A DNA stretch of 36,575 nucleotides from Parabacteroides sp. An277 (GCF_002159645.1 NZ_NFJB01000032.1:1-36575); one strand, 5' to 3'. Positions 8,234 through 17,447 are shown, counted from the stretch's first letter. Notes: generated by a model from the sequence alone, not told the origin. Made by a program: numbers and translations.

Positions 8234-9084
8234 CCCAATTTATAAAAGGCAAAAAGCCGTAGCGAAGGGGTTTTGCCCTTCAAATTCCTTTCCAACCTTT
8301 TCCGGAAACAGGTAAAAAGAAAAGCGACCATGCCCTCCAGCCGGAGAGCGTGTACTTTTTGTTGCCAACGTAGCAGCCGGACGTGCGACTGCAGCAAATC
8401 CCTGTTCGCGGCCAAATTTCGTACCGAACGCCGGATTTTGTCCAAATAGCCTTCTGCCGTGTCGCGCGTATGATGCCAAACCGGATTATCGATGTGGAGG
8501 ATTTCGACGCCCTCGCGCTCCAGCATCATGCCCCAATAGGTGTCTTCGTAGCCGAAATGCATCCTTTCCGAGAAGCGAACACGCTCGAAAAGCCGGCGGT
8601 CTATCAAAAAGCTCATGCTAATGAATTGCGAATAGGGCGAGCGATTTCGCGCCTCCGCGCTGCGTTCTTCAACCCGGATTCCATAGCGGTAACGCAGCGG
8701 ACACATGGCTGGATGCGTCGTACGCTCGTATTGGAATCCGCCACAAATCACGCGGTTTGCCGCGGCTTTTATGACATAGTCAACTAAAAAATGGTCTCGG
8801 ACAGGAAACGTATCGGCATCCAGAAACAGTAAGTAAGGCTCCCGCGCAGCGTCAGCCAAGAAATTACGGATGCGGGCAGGACCTAAATTCTTTCCGGGCG
8901 ACAGACATCGGCAGTGGGGAAGCGACGCAATCTGCTGGTTGGCGAGAAGCGTGGCAGTATCGGTCGAACCGTCGTCGGCTACGATTATTTCATACGGGGC
9001 GGACAATGCTTCGGCTTGCCTCCGCATTTCTTCGACAAGCTCGAGGCAAGGCTGGTTGTAGGTAGGAATTAAAATGGAAATCAT
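8194..9084 (-). CDS. Family 2 glycosyltransferase
   Basis: A GT-A fold sugar transferase of 296 residues using a nucleotide-sugar donor at the cytosolic membrane face. The GT2 signatures are 'ILIPTYNQP' at the N-terminus, 'IIVADDGSTD' and the DXD-type 'LFLDADTFP', with a later 'GYEDTYWGMMLEREG' resembling the ED catalytic-base region. The C-terminus is basic and has no clear membrane span. It is last in the wecB-GT4-GT2 run and starts five bases after the GT4 stop. Its 3' end overlaps the convergent folK-like gene by 40 bases, with no terminator between them. Donor and acceptor cannot be read from sequence. Confidence 0.93.
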   Translation of the reverse strand: MISILIPTYNQPCLELVEEMRRQAEALSAPYEIIVADDGSTDTATLLANQQIASLPHCRCLSPGKNLGPARIRNFLADAAREPYLLFLDADTFPVRDHFLVDYVIKAAANRVICGGFQYERTTHPAMCPLRYRYGIRVEERSAEARNRSPYSQFISMSFLIDRRLFERVRFSERMHFGYEDTYWGMMLEREGVEILHIDNPVWHHTRDTAEGYLDKIRRSVRNLAANRDLLQSHVRLLRWQQKVHALRLEGMVAFLFTCFRKRLERNLKGKTPSLRLFAFYKLGYLCVVLRESKPD

Positions 9085-9089
9085 ACGGA

Positions 9090-10328
9090 TTAACCTAAAG
9101 ATTCAAACAATCGGATAAACTGCTGGGCTTGTTCTTTTCGGGAGAAACGGACTAAGGCATCGTCGCGGACGGCGGCTTCGGTATATCCCGTCTGTTGCCA
9201 AGTCTGAAAATGGGCTTTCAGGAAGACGCATACCTCGCTTACGACGCTCGCGGCGCATCCTGCTCCCGTTTCCAGCAGCGTCTGTTCCAGTACGCCTTTA
9301 TCGTTGCGGACGCAAAGGATAGGCTTGCGGACGGCCAGCGACTCAAACAACTTGGTCGTCATGACGCCTTTCGGTCCTTTCCCGGTCGATTCATTGGTCA
9401 GAAGCAAGAGGATGGAGCTACGATTCAAGACGCGAGGGATTTCCGCTGCCGGCACATAATCTTGCCGGCACATAAAAGGCGACACGTCCCAACGCGCCGC
9501 CTCGGTCCGGACGAGGTTCCACGAAGCGTCGTCCACATACCAATCTACGCGGCAATTCGCCGGAGTCAGTACGTTTTCCTTTTGCAATTGGCGCAGTCCT
9601 TCGAAAAGCAGCGAGGGGTCGCGCATCGCCAAACTCAGCAATCGGCCCGTGTAGGTAATCACAAACTGTTCCGTCCGCACTTTTTGAGGGTAAAAAATCT
9701 CGGGGTCGAAGCCATTATAGATGAGATGGACATTCGGATTGTATCGCTGTAAAACCGCTACGTGCCAAGGCGAAACGGTCGTCACCGCGTCCGCCCGCCG
9801 CACGACAGCATTCCGTTCGCGCAAATTCTTCTCCCGAAAAAAGGAGACAAGCAGCGGTTTGAACCACGGGATTCCCGGAATCCGATGTGCAATGAATTCA
9901 CTTCCGGCATACTGCTCGATGATGTCGCGAAGGTCTGTTACTAACGGAATCTGTTGCTTTCGGGCAATCGAAGCCGCCGCCCGGAGCGGAAAGGTCCGAT
10001 AGGTGCTACAGAGCACGAGGTCGAACTTTTTCTCCCTGGCGATTTGCATTCCTACCCGTTTTAACTTCCAATTTTTATAATCGAAAAAGAGCGAAAGCAG
10101 TTGCACTGCCGCCCACATTGCCTTTTTCTGCCACAATCGTCCGGACGGATAGAAATCTACCGCATGCACTTCGCACGTATGCGACAGCATTTCGAAGCCG
10201 CCGGAGGGGACGCGTTCGGTGACGACCACCGGCTCCCATCCCATTTGCGTCAGGTACTTGCACAAATACCCCATCCGCGGGCCGAATGCCGGCGGAAACA
10301 AATCGCACACAATCAATACCCGCTTCAT
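9090..10328 (-). CDS. Family 4-type glycosyltransferase
   Basis: A GT-B fold transferase of 412 residues. The N-terminal domain begins 'RVLIVCDLFPPAFGPRMGYL', typical of GT4 enzymes, and includes 'DLRDIIEQYAGS' and 'ADAVTTVSPWH'. The C-terminal donor-binding domain has 'LIYNGFDPEIF', 'ITYTGRLL' and the 'KLFESLAVRKPIL' segment in place of the EX7E motif. The start ATG overlaps the wecB stop by four bases (ATGA), so it is translationally coupled to wecB, and GT2 follows after five bases. The context suggests it adds a sugar to a surface polysaccharide or glycan precursor, perhaps a ManNAc-derived one (inference). Confidence 0.93.
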   Translation of the reverse strand: MKRVLIVCDLFPPAFGPRMGYLCKYLTQMGWEPVVVTERVPSGGFEMLSHTCEVHAVDFYPSGRLWQKKAMWAAVQLLSLFFDYKNWKLKRVGMQIAREKKFDLVLCSTYRTFPLRAAASIARKQQIPLVTDLRDIIEQYAGSEFIAHRIPGIPWFKPLLVSFFREKNLRERNAVVRRADAVTTVSPWHVAVLQRYNPNVHLIYNGFDPEIFYPQKVRTEQFVITYTGRLLSLAMRDPSLLFEGLRQLQKENVLTPANCRVDWYVDDASWNLVRTEAARWDVSPFMCRQDYVPAAEIPRVLNRSSILLLLTNESTGKGPKGVMTTKLFESLAVRKPILCVRNDKGVLEQTLLETGAGCAASVVSEVCVFLKAHFQTWQQTGYTEAAVRDDALVRFSRKEQAQQFIRLFESLG

Positions 10329-11413
10329 AAGAGTTGTAGGATTTTCTGCGCCGCGTGCCCGTCGCCATATTCGTTAATCGGCCGGAGGGGCGGCATCGTT
10401 CGCGCACAAGCCAGGATGCGTGCCGGGTCCGTGCCGGCCAGCTGATTCCATCCCGAAGCCACCGTCTCCGTCCATTCCGTTTCCTCGCGCAGCGTGACAC
10501 AAGGCGTCCGGTGGAAATAAGCCTCTTTCTGCACGCCGCCCGAGTCGGTCAGTATCAGGCTTGCCTTCATCTCCAGCAAGGCCATATCCAAAAATCCCAG
10601 CGGCTCGAGCAGTACGACAGCCGGATTAGCCTCCAGTTTCGGTAGCCACCCCGATTCGGAAAGTGCCCGGCGCGTCCGCGGGTGCAGGGGGAATACGACA
10701 GGCTGGAAATCATCCGCAAGAGCTTCCAGCGCTTCGCAGATACCCGTCAGCCGTCCGGCATGGTCCGTATTTTCTTCGCGATGGAAGGTACAAAGGATAA
10801 ACGATTTGCTTTTCAGTTTCAAATCCCGCAAAATCGTCGACGAATTTCGCGCCTTTTCGCCGAAGAAAACGGCTGCGTCATACATGATGTCGCCGACCCA
10901 ATGAACGCCCTGGAGGATATTCTCGCGCGCCAAATTCTGCACCGAGGCGAGCGTAGGACAAGCCAGCACCGTCGAGAGGTGGTCGGTCAGGAGGCGGTTC
11001 TGCTCCTCCGGCATCGCCCGGTTGAAGCTGCGAAGTCCCGCTTCCACATGCACGACGGGAATATGAAGCTTGCTGGCCGCTAGCGCGCCTGCCAACGTCG
11101 AATTGGTATCGCCATATACCAGGACCCAATCCGGACGTTCGTCCGAAAGAATCCGTTCGATTTGTATGAGCATTTCGCCCGTCATCGCCCCGTGAGACTT
11201 TCCGCCGCAATGCAAACGCCAGGTTGGATGCGGAATCTTCATTTCCTCAAAAAAAACAGCGCTCATGTTTGCGTCATAATGTTGCCCCGTGTGGACGACG
11301 CGCTCCTCAAACGATTCGCCACACCGCTCGTTCCAATCCGCGATGGCGCGACTGAGCATCGCCGCTTTCACGAACTGCGGCCTCGCGCCAACGATAGTAA
11401 TTATTTTCTTCAT
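10325..11413 (-). CDS. wecB: UDP-N-acetylglucosamine 2-epimerase (non-hydrolysing)
   Basis: Interconverts UDP-GlcNAc and UDP-ManNAc to supply ManNAc-type sugars for surface glycans. Family motifs in order: 'GARPQFVKAAML' at the N-terminus, 'HTGQHYD', 'VYGDTNSTLAG', 'VHVEAGLRS', 'PEEQNRLLTD' and 'LTDSGGVQKEA'. The ATG at 11413 gives 362 residues and starts MKKIITIVGARPQF; the frame is open six codons further but adds an unlikely extension. The gene overlaps the GT4 start by four bases. It is separated from the upstream deacetylase gene by about 300 bp that are mostly the 40-bp repeat array. I see no TAnnTTTG promoter directly upstream, so it may be read from the upstream genes through the array. 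Confidence 0.96.
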   Translation of the reverse strand: MKKIITIVGARPQFVKAAMLSRAIADWNERCGESFEERVVHTGQHYDANMSAVFFEEMKIPHPTWRLHCGGKSHGAMTGEMLIQIERILSDERPDWVLVYGDTNSTLAGALAASKLHIPVVHVEAGLRSFNRAMPEEQNRLLTDHLSTVLACPTLASVQNLARENILQGVHWVGDIMYDAAVFFGEKARNSSTILRDLKLKSKSFILCTFHREENTDHAGRLTGICEALEALADDFQPVVFPLHPRTRRALSESGWLPKLEANPAVVLLEPLGFLDMALLEMKASLILTDSGGVQKEAYFHRTPCVTLREETEWTETVASGWNQLAGTDPARILACARTMPPLRPINEYGDGHAAQKILQLL

Positions 11414-11474
11414 ATCAAAATCCGATTGCAATTCATAGAAATTCTTTCGACCCCTACCCGACTACAGACAAGCA

Positions 11475-11698
11475 GGAAAAATTTTTTCCAGCCTCCCGCA
11501 GGTTGCGGCGACCCAGAAAAATTTTTTCCAACCTCCCGCAGGCTGCGGCGACCAGGAAAAATTTTTTCCAACCTCCCGCAGGTTGCGGCGGCCAGGAAAA
11601 TTTTTTTCCGGCTTCCCGCAGGCTGCGGCGGCCAGGAAAATTTTTTTCCGACTTCCCACAAGCTGCGGCGAGCCGAAAAAATTTTTTCCGACTTCCCA
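11475..11698. repeat. 40-bp tandem repeat array, about six copies
   Basis: ATTTTTTCC-type blocks start at 11481, 11521, 11561, 11601, 11641 and 11681, exactly 40 bp apart. Each unit carries two palindromes: GGAAAAATTTTTTCC and, centred 20 bp later, CCGCA-GGY-TGCGG. Copies differ by scattered substitutions and by a compensating A/T shift in the AT palindrome. The array fills the gap between the deacetylase stop and the wecB start, so any transcript through the cluster would carry about a dozen small hairpins. Confidence 0.95.
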
Positions 11699-11718
11699 AC
11701 CTTTTCATCAGAGACCGC

Positions 11719-13026
11719 TTATTTTTTACTTAATATCGTTTCCAACAAATCCATGTAAAGTTGACGGTGATAACGCTGCGGCGCCAGAGAAGAGAACGAC
11801 GTATTGTGCCATAAGAGAACTGCTTCGCCACCGTGGAGATAAATCGTATGCAGTAGGGCCTGACTGTACGAAAGCGCCTCCTGCGCATCCAGGCCCATGT
11901 ATTTCGGGTCGCTCAAGCTGCTGTCCATCAACGCTAACGGATGCAACGTGAGTGAAGTCATTTGACGAGTAATGGGGTTGATCCATTTGACAGGCCGGCA
12001 AGTACCGAGACGGAATCCGCTCACGTCGGCATAACCCATCGTGAAGTCGTCCGTGATTCCCGCACGAATCAGCTTGTCGAAATCTTCCGGTTCGCGCAGG
12101 CTCAAGTAGTGGTGACGATTCATGGAAACCGGCCCCAAATTCCACACATGATCCAATGTTTCCTTCTCCGAAGCAATCAACGAGGGTTGTTCGCCAGCAT
12201 GATAACTCGTATGCAGCCCAAACGAGACCTGCTTCGACTTTAAAAGTTCGAGAAGCGCGTGGACGTCGGGCGAGCGAAGCCAATAATGCGGCCGATCGTA
12301 TTTCCCATGCCCGCCCGCTTTCAGAAAATAAACGACCTCGCAGCGCCCATCTTTGTAAACCTCTTTCACGGCCTGATCTTGTTTCAGCATCCAGGGGAAA
12401 GTATAATAAGGATCTCGCCGCAATGGCCCCGCAAAATACTTGCAAGCCTGCACGAAACCGCCTCCCCGAAAAGTTTCGCGCAAGACATTCCGAACGCTCC
12501 GACAGAAAAAAGGCGCGTCAACGTCGTGCGTCAACCAAATCTTCCGGAACATCGGTTTGGGCTCTTCTATTTCCACGCCAGCTTGGCGTAACCAACGACG
12601 AAGCAATTGACCATATTCCTCGATTACCGGCCTATGAATGAACCCAGCTTTAAAAGGAAGCGACTCGCGACCAGGAAAACGACCATGTTCGTCGCGGATA
12701 TCACGATGCTGAATCTCTTCGTAACGCGTCATCAGGAAATAAGCGCTGGCGATGATGTCGGCATACACGATGCGCGTCCCCTCCATTTCATCTTGACGCG
12801 CCGAGCCAAACAAAATAGGGACGCCTTCGATCTCCACTAACGGCAACCGCGGAAGGGAATCCGCAGTCCCATAAATATCGGCATCAAAAAAACGAGAAGG
12901 AATAATTACCAGTTTATAACGCTTAAAGAAATTGGGATTAGAAGTATAACCAATCATCCCGCAATAGGCGCTCGCCCTTTCCACGCCCAGCAAGAATCTC
13001 AACAGGTAGTTAATGATACGATTCAT
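11719..13026 (-). CDS. Polysaccharide deacetylase family protein with DUF7033-like N-terminus
   Basis: A 435-residue protein. The first 140 or so residues resemble the DUF7033 domain found before NodB-like deacetylases in Bacteroidota ('FFDADIYGT', 'DIIASAYFLMTRYEE'). The second part has the deacetylase features 'IWLTHDVDAPF', with the DVD metal and catalytic pair, 'VYFLKAGGHGKYD' and 'FGLHTSYHAGEQ', an HXXXH-like metal site. It would remove N-acetyl groups from a surface polysaccharide or a lipid-linked sugar. I start it at the ATG at 13026; the frame also has a GTG two codons earlier. It follows the GNAT-like gene by 19 bp and precedes the 40-bp array and wecB. Confidence 0.88.
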   Translation of the reverse strand: MNRIINYLLRFLLGVERASAYCGMIGYTSNPNFFKRYKLVIIPSRFFDADIYGTADSLPRLPLVEIEGVPILFGSARQDEMEGTRIVYADIIASAYFLMTRYEEIQHRDIRDEHGRFPGRESLPFKAGFIHRPVIEEYGQLLRRWLRQAGVEIEEPKPMFRKIWLTHDVDAPFFCRSVRNVLRETFRGGGFVQACKYFAGPLRRDPYYTFPWMLKQDQAVKEVYKDGRCEVVYFLKAGGHGKYDRPHYWLRSPDVHALLELLKSKQVSFGLHTSYHAGEQPSLIASEKETLDHVWNLGPVSMNRHHYLSLREPEDFDKLIRAGITDDFTMGYADVSGFRLGTCRPVKWINPITRQMTSLTLHPLALMDSSLSDPKYMGLDAQEALSYSQALLHTIYLHGGEAVLLWHNTSFSSLAPQRYHRQLYMDLLETILSKK

Positions 13027-13045
13027 ATTCACATCAATTAATGGA

Positions 13046-13999
13046 TTAACGGAAAATACGCCCTAATTTCAGGCAAGCTCTGTTATATAAACTCAAATTT
13101 CCTTTCTTTATTGCAAAATAAGGCACCTGTTTTGCACCAAATTCGCGAAAAAAACGCTCTACGCCGGGAAGCATCGAACCTTCGAAATCGAAACAATCCG
13201 TGTGGCAAGCCGCTGTTTGGATTGCTTTCCATAGTACCAAACTGTGCGCACCAGACGAACGACAGGCTGGGTCGCCGCCTCCAGCCAAATAATAGGCCGA
13301 AGCCGATTGCCAAACAACCAATGCTGCCGCATGAAGCCGACCGGCTGCGTCATAAGCTCCCCAGATATCACCCGCGCCGCGCCGCCGTACCTCTTCGACC
13401 AATTGTTTCAAAATAGCCCCACCTTTCGCCTTTAATCCCTGACGACCGAACGAAAGCGCCTGAATACGCAGCAATTCCTCTGCCGAGACATCCGTCCGTA
13501 CCTCTATTCCCAACTTCTCCGCCTTACGGATATGTCGACGAATAGATTGACTCATCTCCTGCCAAAGCCGTTCAGTCTCCGATATAGAATGTAATAAATA
13601 GGTATAACGCGTTGTTTGAATAAATCCAGCCCAATAAAAAGGAAGCCAATCTGTAATTTGAGGAGAAAAATGTTGATAAAAATAGGTATAAGAAGAAAGA
13701 CGTTCTACGAAGGATTGCAATAACGCTTGTCGGCGAGCCAAACACGTGGCATATTTCATATCTTCCGCTTCAGGAGCTAACCAAGGACCCATCGTTTGCG
13801 TATAAAAAGGCATCGTTACCTTTCCATGCCAAGGAACATAAAGCGGCATCGCGGCTTCAATCCGCTCGTTTTCCCAGCAAAGCATCACTTCCCAGTTATC
13901 TTTTCCACAGACAATGTCCAGCCACCAATCACGCGAAAAGAGCGGAATCGATGTTTCCGTTTGGCAAAGCGCCCGATATGCCTCTTTATCCGAAATCAT
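13046..13999 (-). CDS. FemAB/GNAT-like acyltransferase
   Basis: A 317-residue protein resembling the BioF2-like/Acetyltransf_6 group of the GNAT fold, often seen in exopolysaccharide clusters. Visible features are 'LFSRDWWLD' near the N-terminus, 'WQEMSQSIRRHIRKAEKLGIEV' mid-chain, typical of FemAB-type proteins, and the C-terminal 'YYLAGGGDPACRSSGAHSLVLWKAI' followed by 'FDFEGSMLPGVERFFREFGA'. The ATG at 13999 gives the conserved N-terminus; the frame runs 24 codons further, but those codons lie inside the recA terminator hairpin. Likely role: acylation or aminoacylation of a surface glycan or lipid (inference). A-T-rich wobble use rises toward its 5' end. Confidence 0.85.
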   Translation of the reverse strand: MISDKEAYRALCQTETSIPLFSRDWWLDIVCGKDNWEVMLCWENERIEAAMPLYVPWHGKVTMPFYTQTMGPWLAPEAEDMKYATCLARRQALLQSFVERLSSYTYFYQHFSPQITDWLPFYWAGFIQTTRYTYLLHSISETERLWQEMSQSIRRHIRKAEKLGIEVRTDVSAEELLRIQALSFGRQGLKAKGGAILKQLVEEVRRRGAGDIWGAYDAAGRLHAAALVVWQSASAYYLAGGGDPACRSSGAHSLVLWKAIQTAACHTDCFDFEGSMLPGVERFFREFGAKQVPYFAIKKGNLSLYNRACLKLGRIFR

Positions 14000-14007
14000 T
14001 CTTAAAT

Positions 14008-14063
14008 AAAAAAAGACGGCGCACGCATTTCGGAAAAGCCCCCTACACATGCGCCACGCCGCC
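14008..14063 (-). terminator. Intrinsic terminator of bcp-recA
   Basis: On the minus strand, arms at 14049-14063 and 14015-14028 (containing GCGCAT and ATGCGTGC) pair with a few mismatches and are followed by seven T. It lies just after the recA stop and eight bases before the next start. Confidence 0.75.
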
Positions 14064-14076
14064 CGGCTCAACGATT

Positions 14077-15120
14077 TTACCCTTTTAAAGCATCAAATAT
14101 CAACTTCGAGATTTCGTCCGCCAATTCCGGATTATCGGCCATGCATTGCTTAGCCGCATCTCGGCCTTGACCTAATTTTGAGTCGTTGTAGCTATACCAC
14201 GAACCACTCTTCTTGATGATATTCAATTCCGTACCTAAGTCGATAATCTCACCCGTACGAGAAATTCCTTCGCCAAACATAATATCAAACTCAGCTTTGC
14301 GGAAAGGAGGTGCCACTTTGTTTTTCACCACTTTCACGCGCACCTGATTACCTTTAACCTCATCCCCGTCTTTTAATTGGCCAATACGACGGATGTCCAA
14401 TCGTACCGAAGCATAAAACTTCAGTGCATTTCCTCCCGTCGTCGTTTCCGGATTGCCAAACATAACGCCAATCTTATCACGCAACTGATTGATAAATATA
14501 CACGTCGTGTTCGTCTTGTTGATAGCAGCCGTTAACTTGCGCAAAGCTTGCGACATCAAACGTGCCTGCAACCCCATCTTGCTATCGCCCATATCCCCTT
14601 CAATCTCGGCCTTCGGTGTAAGTGCTGCTACCGAATCGATTACAATGATATCAACCGCCGACGAACGGATGAGTTGCTCGGCAATTTCCAAAGCTTGCTC
14701 ACCATTGTCTGGTTGTGAAATCCAAAGGTTTTCTACATCTACGCCCAATTTCTCGGCATAGAAACGGTCAAAGGCATGCTCTGCATCGACAAAAGCAGCA
14801 ATACCGCCCATCTTTTGAGCTTCAGCAATTGCATGAATAGCCAATGTCGTTTTACCGGATGATTCCGGACCATAGATTTCAATGATTCGTCCTTTCGGAT
14901 AACCACCAACACCCAAAGCAGCGTCCAATCCAATCGAACCGGTCGGAATCACCTCGATATTCTCGATGTTCTCGTCACCCAGTTTCATGATGGACCCTTT
15001 ACCATAATTCTTTTCAATTTTCTCCATAGCCGCGCGAAGCGCTTTTAGCTTGTCTGGATTCACGGTTGTTCTTGTTTTCTCAACCGGCTGTTCTTCAAAT
15101 AAATTATCTTCTTTTGCCAT
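14077..15120 (-). CDS. recA: Recombinase RecA
   Basis: The ATP-dependent strand-exchange protein of homologous recombination and SOS induction. The 347-residue protein has Walker A 'GPESSGKT' (84-91), the Walker B-like '[23 protein letters not shown]', loop L2 '[25 protein letters not shown]' and a short acidic-poor C-terminus. Its start overlaps the bcp stop by one base (TAATG). The pairing of a peroxide-detoxifying enzyme with recA may give shared stress expression, although no LexA box was identified. A strong hairpin-T terminator follows. Confidence 0.99.
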   Translation of the reverse strand: MAKEDNLFEEQPVEKTRTTVNPDKLKALRAAMEKIEKNYGKGSIMKLGDENIENIEVIPTGSIGLDAALGVGGYPKGRIIEIYGPESSGKTTLAIHAIAEAQKMGGIAAFVDAEHAFDRFYAEKLGVDVENLWISQPDNGEQALEIAEQLIRSSAVDIIVIDSVAALTPKAEIEGDMGDSKMGLQARLMSQALRKLTAAINKTNTTCIFINQLRDKIGVMFGNPETTTGGNALKFYASVRLDIRRIGQLKDGDEVKGNQVRVKVVKNKVAPPFRKAEFDIMFGEGISRTGEIIDLGTELNIIKKSGSWYSYNDSKLGQGRDAAKQCMADNPELADEISKLIFDALKG

Positions 15121-15578
15121 TACTTATTAAGTATTTGGTTTGCATGATCTTTTGTTTTTACTTCTTTCGGGCCAATGATGCGTTCAATTGTTCCCTTTTC
15201 ATTAATAATGAAAGTCGTACGCAACGTCCCCATGTAAGTTCTTCCGCACATTTTCTTTTCAGCCCATACACCAAATTGTTGTTGCAACGTTGTATCCGTA
15301 TCAGCTATTAAATTGAACGGAAGTTGTTGTTTAGCGATAAATCCTTGATGGGATTTCGCACTATCTTTGCTTACGCCCAGCACTTCATATCCGGCCGCCT
15401 GCAATGCGTCGTACCCATCGCGCAAACTACACGCCTCTGCCGTACAACCCGATGTATTATCTTTAGGATAAAAATAAAGCGCCAACTTCTTGCCAGTAAA
15501 ATCGCTCAATTTCACCTCATTTCCATTTTGATCCATCCCTAATATTTCGGGAGCTTTGTCTCCTATTTGTAAAGCCAT
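15120..15578 (-). CDS. bcp: Thioredoxin-dependent peroxiredoxin, BCP/PrxQ type
   Basis: Reduces H2O2 and organic hydroperoxides in the cytosol using thioredoxin. The 152-residue protein has the atypical 2-Cys pair five residues apart, C45 (peroxidatic) and C50 (resolving), in 'SGCTAEAC', the same spacing and numbering as E. coli BCP, and a typical '[13 protein letters not shown]' strand. A complete Bacteroidota promoter lies upstream. It forms a translationally coupled operon with recA. Confidence 0.96.
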   Translation of the reverse strand: MALQIGDKAPEILGMDQNGNEVKLSDFTGKKLALYFYPKDNTSGCTAEACSLRDGYDALQAAGYEVLGVSKDSAKSHQGFIAKQQLPFNLIADTDTTLQQQFGVWAEKKMCGRTYMGTLRTTFIINEKGTIERIIGPKEVKTKDHANQILNK

Positions 15579-15602
15579 AATCTTTTAATCTAAAAATATT
15601 CA

Positions 15603-15634
15603 CAAATCTATGGAAAATAACAACACAATCCAAA
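15603..15634 (-). promoter_or_regulatory. Promoter of bcp-recA (-33 TTTG, -7 TAGATTTG)
   Basis: On the minus strand TTTG (15631-15634) and TAGATTTG (15603-15610) are separated by exactly 20 bp, matching the Bacteroidota sigma-ABfr consensus, and precede the bcp start by 24 bp. The rest of 15635-15809 holds nothing I recognise. Confidence 0.75.
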
Positions 15635-15809
15635 TCTAGGTTCATCTTTTCCTGAAGAAAATATTTTTCATCAGACTTTTCTTCCTCAAAAACAAACCGG
15701 TAAATCGCAAGAATTATAGGCATAACCGCCGACAATTACAGTTATAACCTCGTCGATTTACAAATGTGTTTTTTTCATCTACATATTCTTTTCTTTTCAA
15801 GAATGCTTT

Positions 15810-16346
15810 TTAAAGGCTCACCGCTAAGTTCCATGCCAACTTGCCATACTCGGAAGCTTCAATATCTTTTCGTTCTGAAACCCCAAAGGCAAGGACTTGT
15901 CCGGCTATATCCCATCTTAAATAATGGCAAATAGATTTGAAATGAGCCACCAAAGCATCCATTGCCTCTACGCAAACATCCGCGCAAGTGGCCAAAAGGA
16001 CAGCTTTTTTCCGCCTCATTTGCAATAAATCTTCCACCGCATAAAAGCGATCAACCACCTTCTTCAGTTGAGCCGACATACCATAATAATATAAAGGAGT
16101 AACCAAAGCCACCACATCAGCAGCTATAAGCTTATCCCAAATAAGTTCCATATCATCTTCTTGAATACAATCATGATGGTGCGACCGGCAATAATTACAC
16201 CCCAAGCAGGGCTGTGTCACATGGAAAATCGTATCAAACCGAAAAACAGAATGACCCGCTTCCAACGCGCCTGATATAAAATTGTCTGCTAATAAAGCTG
16301 AAGTTCCTTTCTTATGAGGACTTCCTGTAATTACTAATATATCCAT
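15810..16346 (-). CDS. Flavodoxin-like NAD(P)H-dependent FMN reductase with Cys cluster
   Basis: A 178-residue flavodoxin-fold protein of the NADPH-dependent FMN reductase/iron-sulfur flavoprotein group. The phosphate-binding loop is 'TGSPHKKGTSALLA' (7-20). A four-cysteine set, C47, C50, C53 and C60 within 'CLGCNYC' and the following His-rich stretch, could hold a [4Fe-4S] cluster as in iron-sulfur flavoproteins. 'TPLYYYGMSAQLKKVVDRF' is the typical second flavin loop. It is divergent from prmA and has no partner gene. Likely a cytosolic electron-transfer or redox-stress enzyme; the substrate is unknown. Confidence 0.88.
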   Translation of the reverse strand: MDILVITGSPHKKGTSALLADNFISGALEAGHSVFRFDTIFHVTQPCLGCNYCRSHHHDCIQEDDMELIWDKLIAADVVALVTPLYYYGMSAQLKKVVDRFYAVEDLLQMRRKKAVLLATCADVCVEAMDALVAHFKSICHYLRWDIAGQVLAFGVSERKDIEASEYGKLAWNLAVSL

Positions 16347-16471
16347 TTATGTGCATTGGTTTTAGATAATTAAGATAAACGATTTCGGATTCCACTTCCG
16401 AAAAGACACACAATATTCGCAATTTTATCGGAAATATGCAAGATAAAGGGTGAGGTTTTCAGATATTTTAC

Positions 16472-16479
16472 TATATTTG
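16472..16479 (+). promoter_or_regulatory. -7 element TATATTTG for prmA
   Basis: A TAnnTTTG match 27 bp before the prmA ATG at 16507, giving a short leader. Confidence 0.6.
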
Positions 16480-16506
16480 CCCTATCAAATAAAGATTAAA
16501 CAAGAA

Positions 16507-17361
16507 ATGAACTATTACGAAGTTACATTCACTTACGATAATATATCAGTTGAGACAGAAACCATAAGCGATGTCTTAGCCTCGGAACTAGGTGAAATTG
16601 GATTTGAAAGTTTCAAGGAAAACGCTGACGGATTACAAGCTTACATTCCTGAAAACAATTACCGAGAAGCCACTTTACAGGAAAAGCTAAAGCAGTTTCC
16701 TATCGAAGGCATACGCTTCCATTATACAATCCAACGCATCGAAGACCAGGATTGGAACGAAGAATGGGAAAAGAATTACTTCAAACCCATCCGTATCGGA
16801 AAAGAATGTATTATTCGTGCTTCATTTCATGAACCAGAAAAGGGATATACTTATAATATAATTATTGACCCCAAAATGGCTTTTGGAACGGGAAACCATG
16901 CCACCACATTCCTGATGATTCAAGAAATGCTCCAGCTCGACTTAACAGGAAAAGAATTGTTGGACATGGGATGCGGAACGGCCGTATTGGCTATCTTGGC
17001 CAAGATGCGAAATGCCCAACGTGTCGTAGCCATCGATATTGATGAGTGGGCTTATCATAATGCGATAGAAAATATCCACATCAATCATACAGATGATATA
17101 GAAGTCGCACTCGGAGGAGCTGAACGCATAGCTGAATTCGGGAAGTTCGACGTTGTATTTGCCAATATCAATCGCAACATTTTACTTGCCGACATGCACT
17201 ACTATGCCGCAAACATGAAAAAAGACGCCTATTTGTTCATGAGCGGATTCTATACGGAAGACATTCCAGTTCTCACAGAAGAATGTCGGAAAAACGGCTT
17301 AGAATTCCAATCATATACCGAAAAAGAACACTGGGCGGCTATAAAAACAAAGAAATGTTGA
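16507..17361 (+). CDS. prmA: Ribosomal protein L11 methyltransferase
   Basis: A SAM-dependent methyltransferase that trimethylates ribosomal protein L11. From the ATG at 16507 the protein has 284 residues: an N-terminal substrate-recognition domain, then a Rossmann methyltransferase domain with the PrmA-specific 'IIDPKMAFGTGNHATT', SAM motif I 'LLDMGCGTAVLAI', 'VVAIDIDEWA' and 'VVFANINRNIL'. The frame extends 19 codons upstream, but that segment covers the promoter element and is not coding-like. Codon use is A/T-rich compared with the left part of the window. Confidence 0.95.
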   Translation: MNYYEVTFTYDNISVETETISDVLASELGEIGFESFKENADGLQAYIPENNYREATLQEKLKQFPIEGIRFHYTIQRIEDQDWNEEWEKNYFKPIRIGKECIIRASFHEPEKGYTYNIIIDPKMAFGTGNHATTFLMIQEMLQLDLTGKELLDMGCGTAVLAILAKMRNAQRVVAIDIDEWAYHNAIENIHINHTDDIEVALGGAERIAEFGKFDVVFANINRNILLADMHYYAANMKKDAYLFMSGFYTEDIPVLTEECRKNGLEFQSYTEKEHWAAIKTKKC

Positions 17362-17401
17362 GATTTTAACAAGATTTCATCGATTAGTCTAAACAATTCT
17401 T

Positions 17402-17409
17402 TATATTTG
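17402..17409 (+). promoter_or_regulatory. -7 element TATATTTG for the YtxH/holin-like operon
   Basis: A TAnnTTTG match 38 bp before the ATG at 17448, within the short gap after prmA. Confidence 0.6.
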
Positions 17410-17447
17410 CACGTTACTAATTAAAAACACAATAAAAAGAAAAGGTT

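Noticed and set aside
11410-11951. Proline/phenylalanine-rich open frames over the 40-bp array on both strands
   Set aside because: The same repeat is translated in shifted frames; there is no initiation context, and they overlap real genes.
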